A DNA stretch of 64,000 bases from Vespa crabro (taxonomy: Eukaryota; Arthropoda; Insecta; Hymenoptera; Vespidae), in NCBI RefSeq assembly GCF_910589235.1, contig NW_025813663.1:186001-250000 (forward strand). Reading direction: 5' to 3'. The notes beneath the pieces are model-generated. The model did not search any database. It had not been told where the DNA came from and saw only the letters and a program-made list of their open reading frames with translations. Below, in pieces: positions 52,174 through 64,000 of this stretch (position 1 is its first letter; each line of letters starts with the position of its first letter). The position numbers and the translations under genes were made by a program.

Positions 52174-55100
52174 TTCTGAATCGATTGGTAACATTTTTCT
52201 AACTGTGGCACAAGTATTATTAAAGATTTCACGATTTTATCTTCGCATATACCGAAATTCGCGTATGTCGATTACGTTTTTCGACAATTATCATATGAAA
52301 ACGCGTATTTAAACATAGTAAAAACGTTATATTCTTGTTATATTCTTTATTCTGCATCGATAGAATATAAAATCATTGAAATTGAACGAGATTTCAAGTT
52401 TTCGTTTTTCGACGATACGCGTATATGAGCGAAAAATCGTATATACGATATGAAAGAATGTTAAAAACTTTGATTCCAATATAAAATAGATGTTTGATCT
52501 TATGAAATGCAATGCTCTGAATCGATTGGTAACATTTTTCTAACTGTGGCACAAGTATTATTAAAGATTTCACGATTTTATCTTCGCATATACCGAAATT
52601 CGCGTATGTCGATTACGTTTTTCGACAATTATCATATGAAAACGCGTATTTAAACATAGTAAAAACGTTATATTCTTGTTATATTCTTTATTCTGCATCG
52701 ATAGAATATAAAATCATTGAAATTGAACGAGATTTCAAGTTTTCGTTTTTCGACGATACGCGTATATGAGCGAAAAATCGTATATACGATATGAAAGAAT
52801 GTTAAAAACTTTGATTCCAATATAAAATAGATGTTTGATCTTATGAAATGCAATGTTCTGAATCGATTGGTAACATTTTTCTAACTGTGGCACAAGTATT
52901 ATTAAAGATTTCACGATTTTATCTTCGCATATACCGAAATTCGCGTATGTCGATTAAGTTTTTCGACAATTATCATATGAAAACGCGTATTTAAACATAG
53001 TAAAAACGTTATATTCTTGTTATATTCTTTATTCTGCATCGATAGAATATAAAATCATTGAAATTGAACGAGATTTCAAGTTTTCGTTTTTCGACGATAC
53101 GCGTATATGAGCGAAAAATCGTATATACGATATGAAAGAATGTTAAAAACTTTGATTCCAATATAAAATAGATGTTTGATCTTATGAAATGCAATGTTCT
53201 GAATCGATTGGTAACATTTTTCTAACTGTGGCACAAGTATTATTAAAGATTTCACGATTTTATCTTCGCATATACCGAAATTCGCGTATGTCGATTACGT
53301 TTTTCGAGAATTATCATATGAAAACGCGTATTTAAACATAGTAAAAACGTTATATTCTTGTTATATTCTTTATTCTGCATCGATAGAATATAAAATCATT
53401 GAAATTGAACGAGATTTCAAGTTTTCGTTTTTCGACGATACACGTATATGAGCGAAAAATCGTATATACGATATGAAAGAATGTTAAAAACTTTGATTCC
53501 AATATAAAATAGATGTTTGATCTTATGAAATGCAATGTTCTGAATCGATTGGTAACATTTTTCTAACTGTGGCACAAGTATTATTAAAGATTTCACGATT
53601 TTATCTTCGCATATACCGAAATTCGCGTATGTCGATTACGTTTTTCGACTATTATCATATGAAAACGCGTATTTAAACATAGTAAAAACGTTATATTCTT
53701 GTTATATTCTTTATTCTGCATCGATAGAATATAAAATCATTGAAATTGAACGAGATTTCAAGTTTTCGTTTTTCGACGATACGCGTATATGAGCGAAAAA
53801 TCGTATATACGATATGAAAGAATGTTAAAAACTTTGATTCCAATATAAAATAGATGTTTGATCTTATGAAATGCAATGTTCTGAATCGATTGGTAACATT
53901 TTTCTAACTGTGGCACAAGTATTATTAAAGATTTCACGATTTTATCTTCGCATATACCGAAATTCGCGTATGTCGATTACGTTTTTCGACAATTATCATA
54001 TGAAAACGCGTATTTAAACATAGTAAAAACGTTATATTCTTGTTATATTCTTTATACTGCATCGATAGAATATAAAATCATTGAAATTGAACGAGATTTC
54101 AAGTTTTCGTTTTTCGACGATACGCGTATATGAGCGAAAAATCGTATATACGATATGAAAGAATGTTAAAAACTTTGATTCCAATATAAAATAGATGTTT
54201 GATCTTATGAAATGCAATGTTCTGAATCGATTGGTAACATTTTTCTAACTGTGGCACAAGTATTATTAAAGATTTCACGATTTTATCTTCGCATATACCG
54301 AAATTCGCGTATGTCGATTACGTTTTTCGACAATTATCATATGAAAACGCGTATTTAAACATAGTAAAAACGTTATATTCTTGTTATATTCTTTATTCTG
54401 CATCGATAGAATATAAAATCATTGAAATTGAACGAGATTTCAAGTTTTCGTTTTTCGACGATACGCGTATATGAGCGAAAAATCGTATATACGATATGAA
54501 AGAATGTTAAAAACTTTGATTCCAATATAAAATAGATGTTTGATCTTATGAAATGCAATGTTCTGAATCGATTGGTAACATTTTTCTAACTGTGGCACAA
54601 GTATTATTAAAGATTTCACGATTTTATCTTCGCATATACCGAAATTCGCGTATGTCGATTACGTTTTTCGACAATTATCATATGAAAACGCGTATTTAAA
54701 CATAGTAAAAACGTTATATTCTTGTTATACTCTTTATTCTGCATCGATAGAATATAAAATCATTGAAATTGAACGAGATTTCAAGTTTTCGTTTTTCGAC
54801 GATACGCGTATATGAGCGAAAAATCGTATATACGATATGAAAGAATGTTAAAAACTTTGATTCCAATATAAAATAGATGTTTGATCTTATGAAATGCAAT
54901 GTTCTGAATCGATTGGTAACATTTTTCTAACTGTGGCACAAGTATTATTAAAGATTTCACGATTTTATCTTCGCATATACCGAAATTCGCGTATGTCGAT
55001 TACGTTTTTCGACAATTATCATATGAAAACGCGTATTTAAACATAGTAAAAACGTTATATTCTTGTTATATTCTTTATTCTGCATCGATAGAATATAAAA

Positions 55101-58100
55101 TCATTGAAATTGAACGAGATTTCAAGTTTTCGTTTTTCGACGATACGCGTATATGAGCGAAAAATCGTATATACGATATGAAAGAATGTTAAAAACTTTG
55201 ATTCCAATATAAAATAGATGTTTGATCTTATGAAATGCAATGTTCTGAATCGATTGGTAACATTTTTCTAACTGTGGCACAAGTATTATTAAAGATTTCA
55301 CGATTTTATCTTCGCATATACCAAAATTCGCGTATGTCGATTACGTTTTTCGACAATTATCATATGAAAACGCGTATTTAAACATAGTAAAAACGTTATA
55401 TTCTTGTTATATTCTTTATTCTGCATCGATAGAATATAAAATCATTGAAATTGAACGAGATTTCAAGTTTTCGTTTTTCGACGATACGCGTATATGAGCG
55501 AAAAATCGTATATACGATATGAAAGAATGTTAAAAACTTTGATTCCAATATAAAATAGATGTTTGATCTTATGAAATGCAATGTTCTGAATCGATTGGTA
55601 ACATTTTTCTAACTGTGGCACAAGTATTATTAAAGATTTCACGATTTTATCTTCGCATATACCGAAATTCGCGTATGTCGATTACGTTTTTCGAGAATTA
55701 TCATATGAAAACGCGTATTTAAACATAGTAAAAACGTTATATTCTTGTTATATTCTTTATTCTGCATCGATAGAATATAAAATCATTGAAATTGAACGAG
55801 ATTTCAAGTTTTCGTTTTTCGACGATACGCGTATATGAGCGAAAAATCGTATATACGATATGAAAGAATGTTAAAAACTTTGATTCCAATATAAAATAGA
55901 TGTTTGATCTTATGAAATGCAATGTTCTGAATCGATTGGTAACATTTTTCTAACTGTGGCACAAGTATTATTAAAGATTTCACGATTTTATCTTCGCATA
56001 TACCGAAATTCGCGTATGTCGATTACGTTTTTCGACAATTATCATATGAAAACGCGTATTTAAACATAGTAAAAACGTTATATTCTTGTTATATTCTTTA
56101 TACTGCATCGATAGAATATAAAATCATTGAAATTGAACGAGATTTCAAGTTTTCGTTTTTCGACGATACGCGTATATGAGCGAAAAATCGTATATACGAT
56201 ATGAAAGAATGTTAAAAACTTTGATTCCAATATAAAATAGATGTTTGATCTTATGAAATGCAATGTTCTGAATCGATTGGTAACATTTTTCTAACTGTGG
56301 CACAAGTATTATTAAAGATTTCACGATTTTATCTTCGCATATACCGAAATTCGCGTATGTCGATTACGTTTTTCGACAATTATCATATGAAAACGCGTAT
56401 TTAAACATAGTAAAAACGTTATATTCTTGTTATATTCTTTATTCTGCATCGATAGAATATAAAATCATTGAAATTGAACGAGATTTCAAGTTTTCGTTTT
56501 TCGACGATACGCGTATATGAGCGAAAAATCGTATATACGATATGAAAGAATGTTAAAAACTTTGATTCCAATATAAAATAGATGTTTGATCTTATGAAAT
56601 GCAATGTTCTGAATCGATTGGTAACATTTTTCTAACTGTGGCACAAGTATTATTAAAGATTTCACGATTTTATCCTCGCATATACCGAAATTCGCGTATG
56701 TCGATTACGTTTTTCGACAATTATCATATGAAAACGCGTATTTAAACATAGTAAAAACGTTATATTCTTGTTATATTCTTTATTCTGCATCGATAGAATA
56801 TAAAATCATTGAAATTGAACGAGATTTCAAGTTTTCGTTTTTCGACGATACGCGTATATGAGCGAAAAATCGTATATACGATATGAAAGAATGTTAAAAA
56901 CTTTGATTCCAATATAAAATAGATGTTTGATCTTATGAAATGCAATGTTCTGAATCGATTGGTAACATTTTTCTAACTGTGGCACAAGTATTATTAAAGA
57001 TTTCACGATTTTATCTTCGCATATACCGAAATTCGCGTATGTCGATTACGTTTTTCGACAATTATCATATGAAAACGCGTATTTAAACATAGTAAAAACG
57101 TTATATTCTTGTTATATTCTTTATTCTGCATCGATAGAATATAAAATCATTGAAATTGAACGAGATTTCAAGTTTTCGTTTTTCGACGATACGCGTATAT
57201 GAGCGAAAAATCGTATATACGATATGAAAGAATGTTAAAAACTTTGATTCCAATATAAAATAGATGTTTGATCTTATGAAATGCAATGTTCTGAATCGAT
57301 TGGTAACATTTTTCTAACTGTGGCACAAGTATTATTAAAGATTTCACGATTTTATCTTCGCATATACCGAAATTCGCGTATGTCGATTATGTTTTTCGAC
57401 AATTATCATATGAAAACGCGTATTTAAACATAGTAAAAACGTTATATTCTTGTTATATTCTTTATTCTGCATCGATAGAATATAAAATCATTGAAATTGA
57501 ACGAGATTTCAAGTTTTCGTTTTTCGACGATACGCGTATATGAGCGAAAAATCGTATATACGATATGAAAGAATGTTAAAAACTTTGATTCCAATATAAA
57601 ATAGATGTTTGATCTTATGAAATGCAATGTTCTGAATCGATTGGTAACATTTTTCTAACTGTGGCACAAGTATTATTAAAGATTTCACGATTTTATCTTC
57701 GCATATACCGAAATTCGCGTATGTCGATTACGTTTTTCGACAATTATCATATGAAAACGCGTATTTAAACATAGTAAAAACGTTATATTCTTGTTATATT
57801 CTTTATTCTGCATCGATAGAATATAAAATCATTGAAATTGAACGAGATTTCAAGTTTTCGTTTTTCGACGATACGCGTATATGAGCGAAAAATCGTATAT
57901 ACGATATGAAAGAATGTTAAAAACTTTGATTCCAATATAAAATAGATGTTTGATCTTATGAAATGCAATGTTCTGAATCGATTGGTAACATTTTTCTAAC
58001 TGTGGCACAAGTATTATTAAAGATTTCACGATTTTATCTTCGCATATACCGAAATTCGCGTATGTCGATTACGTTTTTCGACAATTATCATATGAAAACG

Positions 58101-60016
58101 CGTATTTAAACATAGTAAAAACGTTATATTCTTGTTATATTCTTTATTCTGCATCGATAGAATATAAAATCATTGAAATTGAACGAGATTTCAAGTTTTC
58201 GTTTTTCGACGATACGCGTATATGAGCGAAAAATCGTATATACGATATGAAAGAATGTTAAAAACTTTGATTCCAATATAAAATAGATGTTTGATCTTAT
58301 GAAATGCAATGTTCTGAATCGATTGGTAACATTTTTCTAACTGTGGCACAAGTATTATTAAAGATTTCACGATTTTATCTTCGCATATACCGAAATTCGC
58401 GTATGTCGATTACGTTTTTCGACAATTATCATATGAAAACGCGTATTTAAACATAGTAAAAACGTTATATTCTTGTTATATTCTTTATACTGCATCGATA
58501 GAATATAAAATCATTGAAATTGAACGAGATTTCAAGTTTTCGTTTTTCGACGATACGCGTATATGAGCGAAAAATCGTATATACGATATGAAAGAATGTT
58601 AAAAACTTTGATTCCAATATAAAATAGATGTTTGATCTTATGAAATGCAATGTTCTGAATCGATTGGTAACATTTTTCTAACTGTGGCACAAGTATTATT
58701 AAAGATTTCACGATTTAATCTTCGCATATACCGAAATTCGCGTATGTCGATTACGTTTTTCGACAATTATCATATGAAAACGCGTATTTAAACATAGTAA
58801 AAACGTTATATTCTTGTTATATTCTTTATTCTGCATCGATAGAATATAAAATCATTGAAATTGAACGAGATTTCAAGTTTTCGTTTTTCGACGATACGCG
58901 TATATGAGCGAAAAATCGTATATACGATATGAAAGAATGTTAAAAACTTTGATTCCAATATAAAATAGATGTTTGATCTTATGAAATGCAATGTTCTGAA
59001 TCGATTGGTAACATTTTTCTAACTGTGGCACAAGTATTATTAAAGATTTCACGATTTTATCTTCGCATATACCGAAATTCGCGTATGTCGATTACGTTTT
59101 TCGACAATTATCATATGAAAACGCGTATTTAAACGTAGTAAAAACGTTATATTCTTGTTATATTCTTTATTCTGCATCGATAGAATATAAAATCATTGAA
59201 ATTGAACGAGATTTCAAGTTTTCGTTTTTCGACGATACGCGTATATGAGCGAAAAATCGTATATACGATATGAAAGAATGTTAAAAACTTTGATTCCAAT
59301 ATAAAATAGATGTTTGATCTTATGAAATGCAATGTTCTGAATCGATTGGTAACATTTTTCTAACTGTGGCACAAGTATTATTAAAGATTTCACGATTTTA
59401 TCTTCGCATATACCGAAATTCGCGTATGTCGATTACGTTTTTCGACAATTATCATATGAAAACGCGTATTTGAACATAGTAAAAACGTTATATTCTTGTT
59501 ATATTCTTTATTCTGCATCGATAGAATATAAAATCATTGAAATTGAACGAGATTTCAAGTTTTCGTTTTTCGACGATACGCGTATATGAGCGAAAAATCG
59601 TATATACGATATGAAAGAATGTTAAAAACTTTGATTCCAATATAAAATAGATGTTTGATCTTATGAAATGCAATGTTCTGAATCGATTGGTAACATTTTT
59701 CTAACTGTGGCACAAGTATTATTAAAGATTTCAAGATTTTATCTTCGCATATACCGAAATTCGCGTATGTCGATTACGTTTTTCGACAATTATCATATGA
59801 AAACGCGTATTTAAACATAGTAAAAACGTTATATTCTTGTTATATTCTTTATTCTGCATCGATAGAATATAAAATCATTGAAATTGAACGAGATTTCAAG
59901 TTTTCGTTTTTCGACGATACGCGTATATGAGCGAAAAATCGTATATACGATATGAAAGAATGTTAAAAACTTTGATTCCAATATAAAATAGATGTTTGAT
60001 CTTATGAAATGCAATG
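52174..60016. repeat. Copies 154-176: near-consensus block
   Basis: Few changes per monomer: GATTAAG (156), CGAGAATTA (157 and 164, 7 monomers apart), TATACTGC (159, 165, 172), CCAAAATTCG (163), GATTATG (169), GATTTAATC (173), AACGTAG (174), TATTTGAAC (175), TTCAAGATT (176). The 7-monomer spacing of 157/164 and 165/172 hints at a faint 7-mer. About 7.8 kb of satellite only. Confidence 0.82.
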
Positions 60017-63000
60017 TTCTGAATCGATTGGTAACATTTTTCTAACTGTGGCACAAGTATTATTAAAGATTTCACGATTTTATCTTCGCATATACCGAAA
60101 TTCGCGTATGTCGATTACGTTTTTCGACAATTATCATATGAAAACGCGTATTTAAACATAGTAAAAACGTTATATTCTTGTTATATTCTTTATTCTGCAT
60201 CGATAGAATATAAAATCATTGAAATTGAACGAGATTTCAAGTTTTCGTTTTTCGACGATACGCGTATATGAGCGAAAAATCGTATATACGATATGAAAGA
60301 ATGTTAAAAACTTTGATTCCAATATAAAATAGATGTTTCATCTTATGAAATGCAATGTTCTGAATCGATTGGTAACATTTTTCTAACTGTGGCACAAGTA
60401 TTATTAAAGATTTCACGATTTTATCTTCGCATATACCGAAATTCGCGTATGTCGATTACGTTTTTCGACAATTATCATATGAAAACGCGTATTTAAACAT
60501 AGTAAAAACGTTATATTCTTGTTATATTCTTTATTCTGCATCGATAGAATATAAAATCATTGAAATTGAACGAGATTTCAAGTTTTCGTTTTTCGACGAT
60601 ACGCGTATATGAGCGAAAAATCGTATATACGATATGAAAGAATGTTAAAAACTTTGATTCCAATATAAAATAGATGTTTGATCTTATGAAATGCAATGTT
60701 CTGAATCGATTGGTAACATTTTTCTAACTGTGGCACAAGTATTATTAAAGATTTCACGATTTTATCTTCGCATATACCGAAATTCGCGTATGTCGATTAC
60801 GTTTTTCGACAATTATCATATGAAAACGCGTATTTAAACATAGTAAAAACGTTATATTCTTGTTATATTCTTTATTCTGCATCGATAGAATATAAAATCA
60901 TTGAAATTTAACGAGATTTCAAGTTTTCGTTTTTCGACGATACGCGTATATGAGCGAAAAATCGTATATACGATATGAAAGAATGTTAAAAACTTTGATT
61001 CCAATATAAAATAGATGTTTGATCTTATGAAATGCAATGTTCTGAATCGATTGGTAACATTTTTCTAACTGTGGCACAAGTATTATTAAAGATTTCACGA
61101 TTTTATCTTCGCATATACCGAAATTCGCGTATGTCGATTACGTTTTTCGACAATTATCATATGAAAACGCGTATTTAAACATAGTAAAAACGTTATATTC
61201 TTGTTATATTCTTTATACTGCATCGATAGAATATAAAATCATTGAAATTGAACGAGATTTCAAGTTTTCGTTTTTCGACGATACGCGTATATGAGCGAAA
61301 AATCGTATATACGATATGAAAGAATGTTAAAAACTTTGATTCCAATATAAAATAGATGTTTGATCTTATGAAATGCAATGTTCTGAATCGATTGGTAACA
61401 TTTTTCTAACTGTGGCACAAGTATTATTAAAGATTTCACGATTTTATCTTCGCATATACCGAAATTCGCGTATGTCGATTACGTTTTTCGACAATTATCA
61501 TATGAAAACGCGTATTTAAACATAGTAAAAACGTTATATTCTTGTTATATTCTTTATTCTGCATCGATAGAATATAGAATCATTGAAATTGAACGAGATT
61601 TCAAGTTTTCGTTTTTCGACGATACGCGTATATGAGCGAAAAATCGTATATACGATATGAAAGAATGTTAAAAACTTTGATTCCAATATAAAATAGATGT
61701 TTGATCTTATGAAATGCAATGTTCTGAATCGATTGGTAACATTTTTCTAACTGTGGCACAAGTATTATTAAAGATTTCACGATTTTATCTTCGCATATAC
61801 CGAAATTCGCGTATGTCGATTACGTTTTTCGACAATTATCATATGAAAACGCGTATTTAAACATAGTAAAAACGTTATATTCTTGTTATATTCTTTATTC
61901 TGCATCGATAGAATATAAAATCATTGAAATTGAACGAGATTTCAAGTTTTCGTTTTTCGACGATACGCGTATATGAGCGAAAAATCGTATATACGATATG
62001 AAAGAATGTTAAAAACTTTGATTCCAATATAAAATAGATGTTTGATCTTATGAAATGCAATGTTCTGAATCGATTGGTAACATTTTTCTAACTGTGGCAC
62101 AAGTATTATTAAAGATTTCACGATTTTATCTTCGCATATACCGAAATTCGCGTATGTCGATTACGTTTTTCGACAATTATCATATGAAAACGCGTATTTA
62201 AACATAGTAAAAACGTTATATTCTTGTTATATTCTTTATACTGCATCGATAGAATATAAAATCATTGAAATTGAACGAGATTTCAAGTTTTCGTTTTTCG
62301 ACGATACGCGTATATGAGCGAAAAATCGTATATACGATATGAAAGAATGTTAAAAACTTTGATTCCAATATAAAATAGATGTTTGATCTTATGAAATGCA
62401 ATGTTCTGAATCGATTGGTAACATTTTTCTAACTGTGGCACAAGTATTATTAAAGATTTCACGATTTTATCTTCGCATATACCGAAATTCGCGTATGTCG
62501 ATTACGTTTTTCGACAATTATCATATGAAAACGCGTATTTAAACATAGTAAAAACGTTATATTCTTGTTATATTCTTTATTCTGCATCGAAAGAATATAA
62601 AATCATTGAAATTGAACGAGATTTCAAGTTTTCGTTTTTCGACGATACGCGTATATGAGCGAAAAATCGTATATACGATATGAAAGAATGTTAAAAACTT
62701 TGATTCCAATATAAAATAGATGTTTCATCTTATGAAATGCAATGTTCTGAATCGATTGGTAACATTTTTCTAACTGTGGCACAAGTATTATTAAAGATTT
62801 CACGATTTTATCTTCGCATATACCGAAATTCGCGTATGTCGATTACGTTTTTCGACAATTATCATATGAAAACGCGTATTTAAACATAGTAAAAACGTTA
62901 TATTCTTGTTATATTCTTTATTCTGCATCGATAGAATATAAAATCATTGAAATTGAACGAGATTTCAAGTTTTCGTTTTTCGACGATACGCGTATATGAG

Positions 63001-64000
63001 CGAAAAATCGTATATACGATATGAAAGAATGTTAAAAACTTTGATTCCAATATAAAATAGATGTTTGATCTTATGAAATGCAATGTTCTGAATCGATTGG
63101 TAACATTTTTCTAACTGTGGCACAAGTATTATTAAAGATTTCACGATTTTATCTTCGCATATACCGAAATTCGCGTATGTCGATTACGTTTTTCGACAAT
63201 TATCATATGAAAACGCGTATTTAAACATAGTAAAAACGTTATATTCTTGTTATATTCTTTATTCTGCATCGATAGAATATAAAATCATTGAAATTTAACG
63301 AGATTTCAAGTTTTCGTTTTTCGACGATACGCGTATATGAGCGAAAAATCGTATATACGATATGAAAGAATGTTAAAAACTTTGATTCCAATATAAAATA
63401 GATGTTTGATCTTATGAAATGCAATGTTCTGAATCGATTGGTAACATTTTTCTAACTGTGGCACAAGTATTATTAAAGATTTCACGATTTTATCTTCGCA
63501 TATACCGAAATTCGCGTATGTCGATTACGTTTTTCGACAATTATCATATGAAAACGCGTATTTAAACATAGTAAAAACGTTATATTCTTGTTATATTCTT
63601 TATACTGCATCGATAGAATATAAAATCATTGAAATTGAACGAGATTTCAAGTTTTCGTTTTTCGACGATACGCGTATATGAGCGAAAAATCGTATATACG
63701 ATATGAAAGAATGTTAAAAACTTTGATTCCAATATAAAATAGATGTTTGATCTTATGAAATGCAATGTTCTGAATCGATTGGTAACATTTTTCTAACTGT
63801 GGCACAAGTATTATTAAAGATTTCACGATTTTATCTTCGCATATACCGAAATTCGCGTATGTCGATTACGTTTTTCGACAATTATCATATGAAAACGCGT
63901 ATTTAAACATAGTAAAAACGTTATATTCTTGTTATATTCTTTATTCTGCATCGATAGAATATAAAATCATTGAAATTGAACGAGATTTCAAGTTTTCGTT
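60017..64000. repeat. Second type of 7-mer HOR (copies 177-188)
   Basis: TTTCATCTT (p323 G to C) marks copies 177 and 184, AAATTTAACG marks 179 and 186, and TATACTGC marks 180 and 187, each pair exactly 2387 bp (seven monomers) apart. TATACTGC also occurs in 183. Private changes are ATATAGAATC (181) and TCGAAAGAAT (184). The second unit is cut by the window end. The markers differ from those of the 43-51 kb 7-mer. Confidence 0.85.
63768..64000. repeat. Partial last monomer (233 bp)
   Basis: Copy 188 starts in phase at 63768 and is cut by the window end after p233. No change from consensus is visible in the part present, so the array continues beyond the window. Confidence 0.95.

Larger units (their letters stand above)
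1..64000. repeat. Satellite DNA array, 341-bp monomer, ~187.7 tandem copies
   Basis: The motif TTCTGAATCGATTGG recurs every 341 bp from base 1 to the end, always in the same orientation, giving 187 full copies and a 233-bp remainder. Copies differ from the consensus by zero to a few substitutions, and only four differ in length by one base. No unrelated sequence of any size interrupts the array, and neither array edge lies in the window. The monomer is about 29% G+C with a strong CpG excess. Known biology: homogeneous megabase-type arrays of AT-rich monomers, often about one or two nucleosome repeats long, form centromeric or pericentromeric heterochromatin in many animals and plants. A centromere role here is inference; no binding site proves it. 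I do not recognise the family by name. Confidence 0.98.

Noticed and set aside
1..64000. CRISPR array
   Set aside because: The repeat is 341 bp with no unique spacers between units; the whole unit repeats.
1..64000. tRNA, rRNA or transposable element hidden in the array
   Set aside because: Every 341-bp step matches the consensus with at most a few changes, so there is no room for an inserted element, and the consensus shows no cloverleaf, rRNA or transposase signature that I recognise.
1..64000. Array as pure assembly artefact
   Set aside because: Private substitutions, several distinct HORs and four length changes would not arise from copying one read. Local copy-number errors and the two long-range duplications still need read support.

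Overview
The whole 64 kb window is one uninterrupted head-to-tail tandem array of a 341-bp satellite DNA monomer. It holds 187 complete monomers (1-63767) plus a 233-bp partial one (63768-64000). All copies have the same orientation. I see no gene, RNA gene, transposon, gap or unrelated spacer anywhere, and the array runs off both edges. Length is very tightly held: only four single-base length changes occur (-1 near 7749, -1 near 20007, +1 at 39317-39322, +1 at 46820-46825), and they cancel out.

The consensus monomer (phase 1 = window base 1, motif TTCTGAATCGATT) is about 29% G+C (98 of 341 by hand count) but holds 22 CpG dinucleotides. About 7 are expected from its base composition, while GpC (8) is near expectation. 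Very long homogeneous arrays, AT-rich monomers near twice a nucleosomal repeat, and layered higher-order repeats are typical of eukaryotic (peri)centromeric heterochromatin. The AT-rich, CpG-excess composition would fit an animal with little germline cytosine methylation at this locus, for example an insect such as a hymenopteran. I do not recognise the satellite family, and the taxon is only a weak inference.

Layout, from shared diagnostic substitutions: 1-4433 mixed block with a recurrent T159C variant; 4434-7161 near-consensus; 7162-10570 block with 7-monomer-spaced shared variants and a 1-bp deletion; 10571-13298 tetrameric higher-order repeat (HOR, 1364 bp x2); 12617-15003 one copy of a 7-mer HOR; 15004-16708 partial second copy; 16709-19777 trimeric HOR (1023 bp x3); 19778-28983 near-homogeneous; 28984-34098 pentameric periodicity (1705 bp); 34440-36485 another trimeric HOR (x2); 36486-39896 pentameric HOR (x2); 39897-43306 mixed; 43307-50809 7-mer HOR (about 2387 bp), two clear copies and a degraded third; 51151-52173 another copy of the 16.7-19.8 kb trimer; 52174-60016 near-consensus; 60017-64000 a different 7-mer HOR. 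Two long-range duplications link distant parts: 12.6-16 kb with 43.3-46.7 kb (offset exactly 30690 bp, 90 monomers) and 1-2046 with 33758-35803 (offset 33757 bp, 99 monomers).

Each monomer carries a 61-codon open frame on the minus strand and a few longer shadows. I treat these as by-products of the repeat, not genes. The parts of the monomer most likely to matter are a compact dyad-symmetry cluster (monomer positions 230-276) and signs that the 341-bp unit is itself a diverged dimer of a ~170-bp ancestor.
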